Shown: piece by piece, positions 6,989-7,926 of the stretch
Numbering within the stretch: position 1 is the stretch's first letter
Layout of the letters: every line of letters begins with the position of its first letter
From: an uncultured Actinomycetes bacterium
GTDB taxonomy: Bacteria > Actinomycetota > Actinomycetes > Nanopelagicales > Nanopelagicaceae
DNA: 7,926 nucleotides
Assembly: GCA_903865885.1 (NCBI GenBank)
Contig: CAIPLJ010000169.1
Span: 1-7,926 of the forward strand
Direction of reading: 5' to 3'
Program-made: the position numbers and the translations under genes
Notes under the pieces: generated by a model
The model's database searches: none
Seen by the model: the letters and a program-made list of their open reading frames with translations, nothing else
Told to the model about the DNA's origin: nothing

Positions 6989-6994
6989 ATCTTA
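6989..6994 (-). promoter_or_regulatory. -10 element for the 68-aa/S16/UPF0182 operon, probably leaderless
   Basis: On the minus strand TAAGAT is a close match to the TATAAT consensus and lies exactly 6 nt before the ATG at 6982, with TTTTAC between and no SD. A short palindrome (CCC-GAAA-GGG) lies immediately upstream. No clear -35 is present. Confidence 0.5.
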
Positions 6995-7027
6995 GCCCTT
7001 TCGGGAAGAAAGCGCCCACTCTGGCTG

Positions 7028-7056
7028 TTACATCTCATATCTCGCCATTACATCTC
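7028..7056. repeat. Direct repeat TTACATCTC, 20-bp period
   Basis: TTACATCTC occurs at 7028-7036 and again at 7048-7056, start to start 20 bp, about two helical turns. A third ATCTC lies between them. The pair sits directly upstream of the -10 of the DUF2342 gene and between two divergent promoters, where an activator or repressor could bind two sites on one DNA face. Confidence 0.4.
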
Positions 7057-7061
7057 TTGGA

Positions 7062-7067
7062 TAGAAT
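7062..7067 (+). promoter_or_regulatory. -10 element for the DUF2342 metalloprotease gene
   Basis: TAGAAT is a strong -10 match; transcription would start near 7073-7075 and give a leader of about 38 nt. No good -35 is found at the 17-bp position, which is instead covered by the direct repeats, so activator dependence is possible. Confidence 0.5.
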
Positions 7068-7111
7068 GGTCCGAATACGAAATCTTCGTCGATGAAGAGT
7101 TGGAGTTACTG

Positions 7112-7926
7112 ATGTCACCTTTTGGTTTTACTCCTGAAGACGGAGAAGATGAAAACGGTAATCCTGAAGATCTCAATCAGATGATGCGTCAGATGCAGGA
7201 ACAGATTCAGAAACAATGTGAACAACTGGGGATTAACCCCGCTGGTTGTGCCAATCCATTTGCAGCTTTTGCCCAAGGATCACAAGAGGTCTTGCCCCCT
7301 GCAGTTGTCCGCGACACTGCAAAGAAATTTGTTCAGGCTCAAGGTTCACAGCCTGTAGGAACAACTGATGTCACTGTCGTTAATAACGCATTTGAATTGG
7401 CAGATCTCTGGCTCAATGAAGCAACAGTCTTTCCAGCAACGACCGGAAATACATCCCAGCGCGCAGTAAGCAGATTGGATTGGGTCGATGAGACTCTCAA
7501 AGGCTGGCAAGCAACGATGGAGCCACTTGCTACTGGACTCTCTGCAGCAATCTCAACTCTTTTGGATGAAGCAGTAGCTCAACAGAGCCACGATAGCGAT
7601 GCCGATAACGGTGAAACGATGGCTGGGCCCATGGGCGCAATCGCAGGTCTGCTTCGCACATTTATCGGTTCGCTCATTGCTACCCAATTAGGTCAAGCAA
7701 TTGGTGGTATTTCAGCAACAGCAACAGGTGCACACGATGTGGGGCTGCCCCTTCTCGACCCTGCTCGCCCACTGCTCATCCCTGAAAATATTGAGAAACT
7801 CAGCGTTGGTCTTGAGATTCCAAAGACTGAAATCTACTTATTCCACGCACTTCGCGAAGCAGCAATAGCCCGGTTATTTGAACATAACCCATGGCTTGTT
7901 TCTTATATCCGCAGTGCAATAGTTGA
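7112..7926 (+). CDS. DUF2342-family zinc-dependent metalloprotease/hydrolase, 3'-truncated by window edge
   Basis: The frame is open from ATG 7112 to the window end (271 codons plus 2 nt). It begins MSPFGFTPEDGED, followed by a Gln/Met-rich helix (LNQMMRQMQEQIQ) and GINPAGCANPF. It then shows the family's NNAFELADLWLNEATVFPA (about 90-108), RLDWVDETLKGWQ (120-132), the small-residue segment GPMGAIAGLL...GSLIATQLGQAIGG and LPLLDPARPLLIPENI. These match actinobacterial DUF2342 proteins, annotated as zinc-dependent metalloproteases or coenzyme F420-type hydrolases; the metal-binding residues would lie beyond the window. No signal peptide or membrane anchor is seen, so the protein looks cytoplasmic. 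The start is chosen because GGAG (7102-7105) lies 6 nt upstream and homologues begin similarly with FGF. A -10 (TAGAAT) lies about 45 nt upstream. The divergent S16-UPF0182 operon starts 129 bp away, an arrangement I recall also from M. tuberculosis (Rv3195). Confidence 0.88.
   Translation, partial: MSPFGFTPEDGEDENGNPEDLNQMMRQMQEQIQKQCEQLGINPAGCANPFAAFAQGSQEVLPPAVVRDTAKKFVQAQGSQPVGTTDVTVVNNAFELADLWLNEATVFPATTGNTSQRAVSRLDWVDETLKGWQATMEPLATGLSAAISTLLDEAVAQQSHDSDADNGETMAGPMGAIAGLLRTFIGSLIATQLGQAIGGISATATGAHDVGLPLLDPARPLLIPENIEKLSVGLEIPKTEIYLFHALREAAIARLFEHNPWLVSYIRSAIV

Overview
The window looks like chromosomal DNA of a low-GC actinobacterium, most plausibly a small-genome freshwater lineage of the acI/Nanopelagicales type. 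This placement is inferred from three things: the actinobacterial gene neighbourhood UPF0182 / Lon-like S16 protease / DUF2342 metalloprotease, an initiator tRNA very close to those of Actinobacteria, and moderate GC with short intergenic gaps. Nothing in the window is obviously mobile, and I see no CRISPR array, insertion sequence or broken gene. Both end genes are cut by the window edges.

Left part (1-2991). The 3' part of a Cu(+)-exporting P1B-type ATPase (copA) runs rightward. It meets, tail to tail with a 15-bp overlap, a leftward CDP-alcohol phosphatidyltransferase whose spaced active-site motif is that of phosphatidylcholine synthase (pcs). A 45-bp divergent promoter region separates pcs from a rightward four-helix membrane protein of unknown function (141 aa). 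That gene ends inside a bidirectional terminator.

Middle (2974-5957). The terminator is shared with a leftward initiator tRNA (tRNA-fMet, CAT, CCA encoded). Behind it comes a perfect 9-bp hairpin and then a long leftward gene for a 935-aa UPF0182 membrane protein, with seven N-terminal helices and a large extracytoplasmic domain.

Right part (5954-7926). Upstream of UPF0182 in the same operon, with an ATGA overlap, is a membrane-anchored Lon-like (S16) serine protease. It keeps the Ser/Lys dyad but lacks the PDZ domain normal for this YlbL-type family. It is preceded by a 68-aa single-helix membrane protein. Divergently, a DUF2342 zinc-dependent metalloprotease/hydrolase begins and runs off the window; it has a clear promoter, a short leader and an SD.

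The operon (68-aa protein, S16 protease, UPF0182) plus the divergent DUF2342 gene forms a conserved actinobacterial cell-envelope neighbourhood, plausibly in membrane or secreted-protein quality control; that role is inference. A recurring feature is a -10-like hexamer placed 5-6 nt before the ATG of four genes, the arrangement expected for leaderless transcripts.
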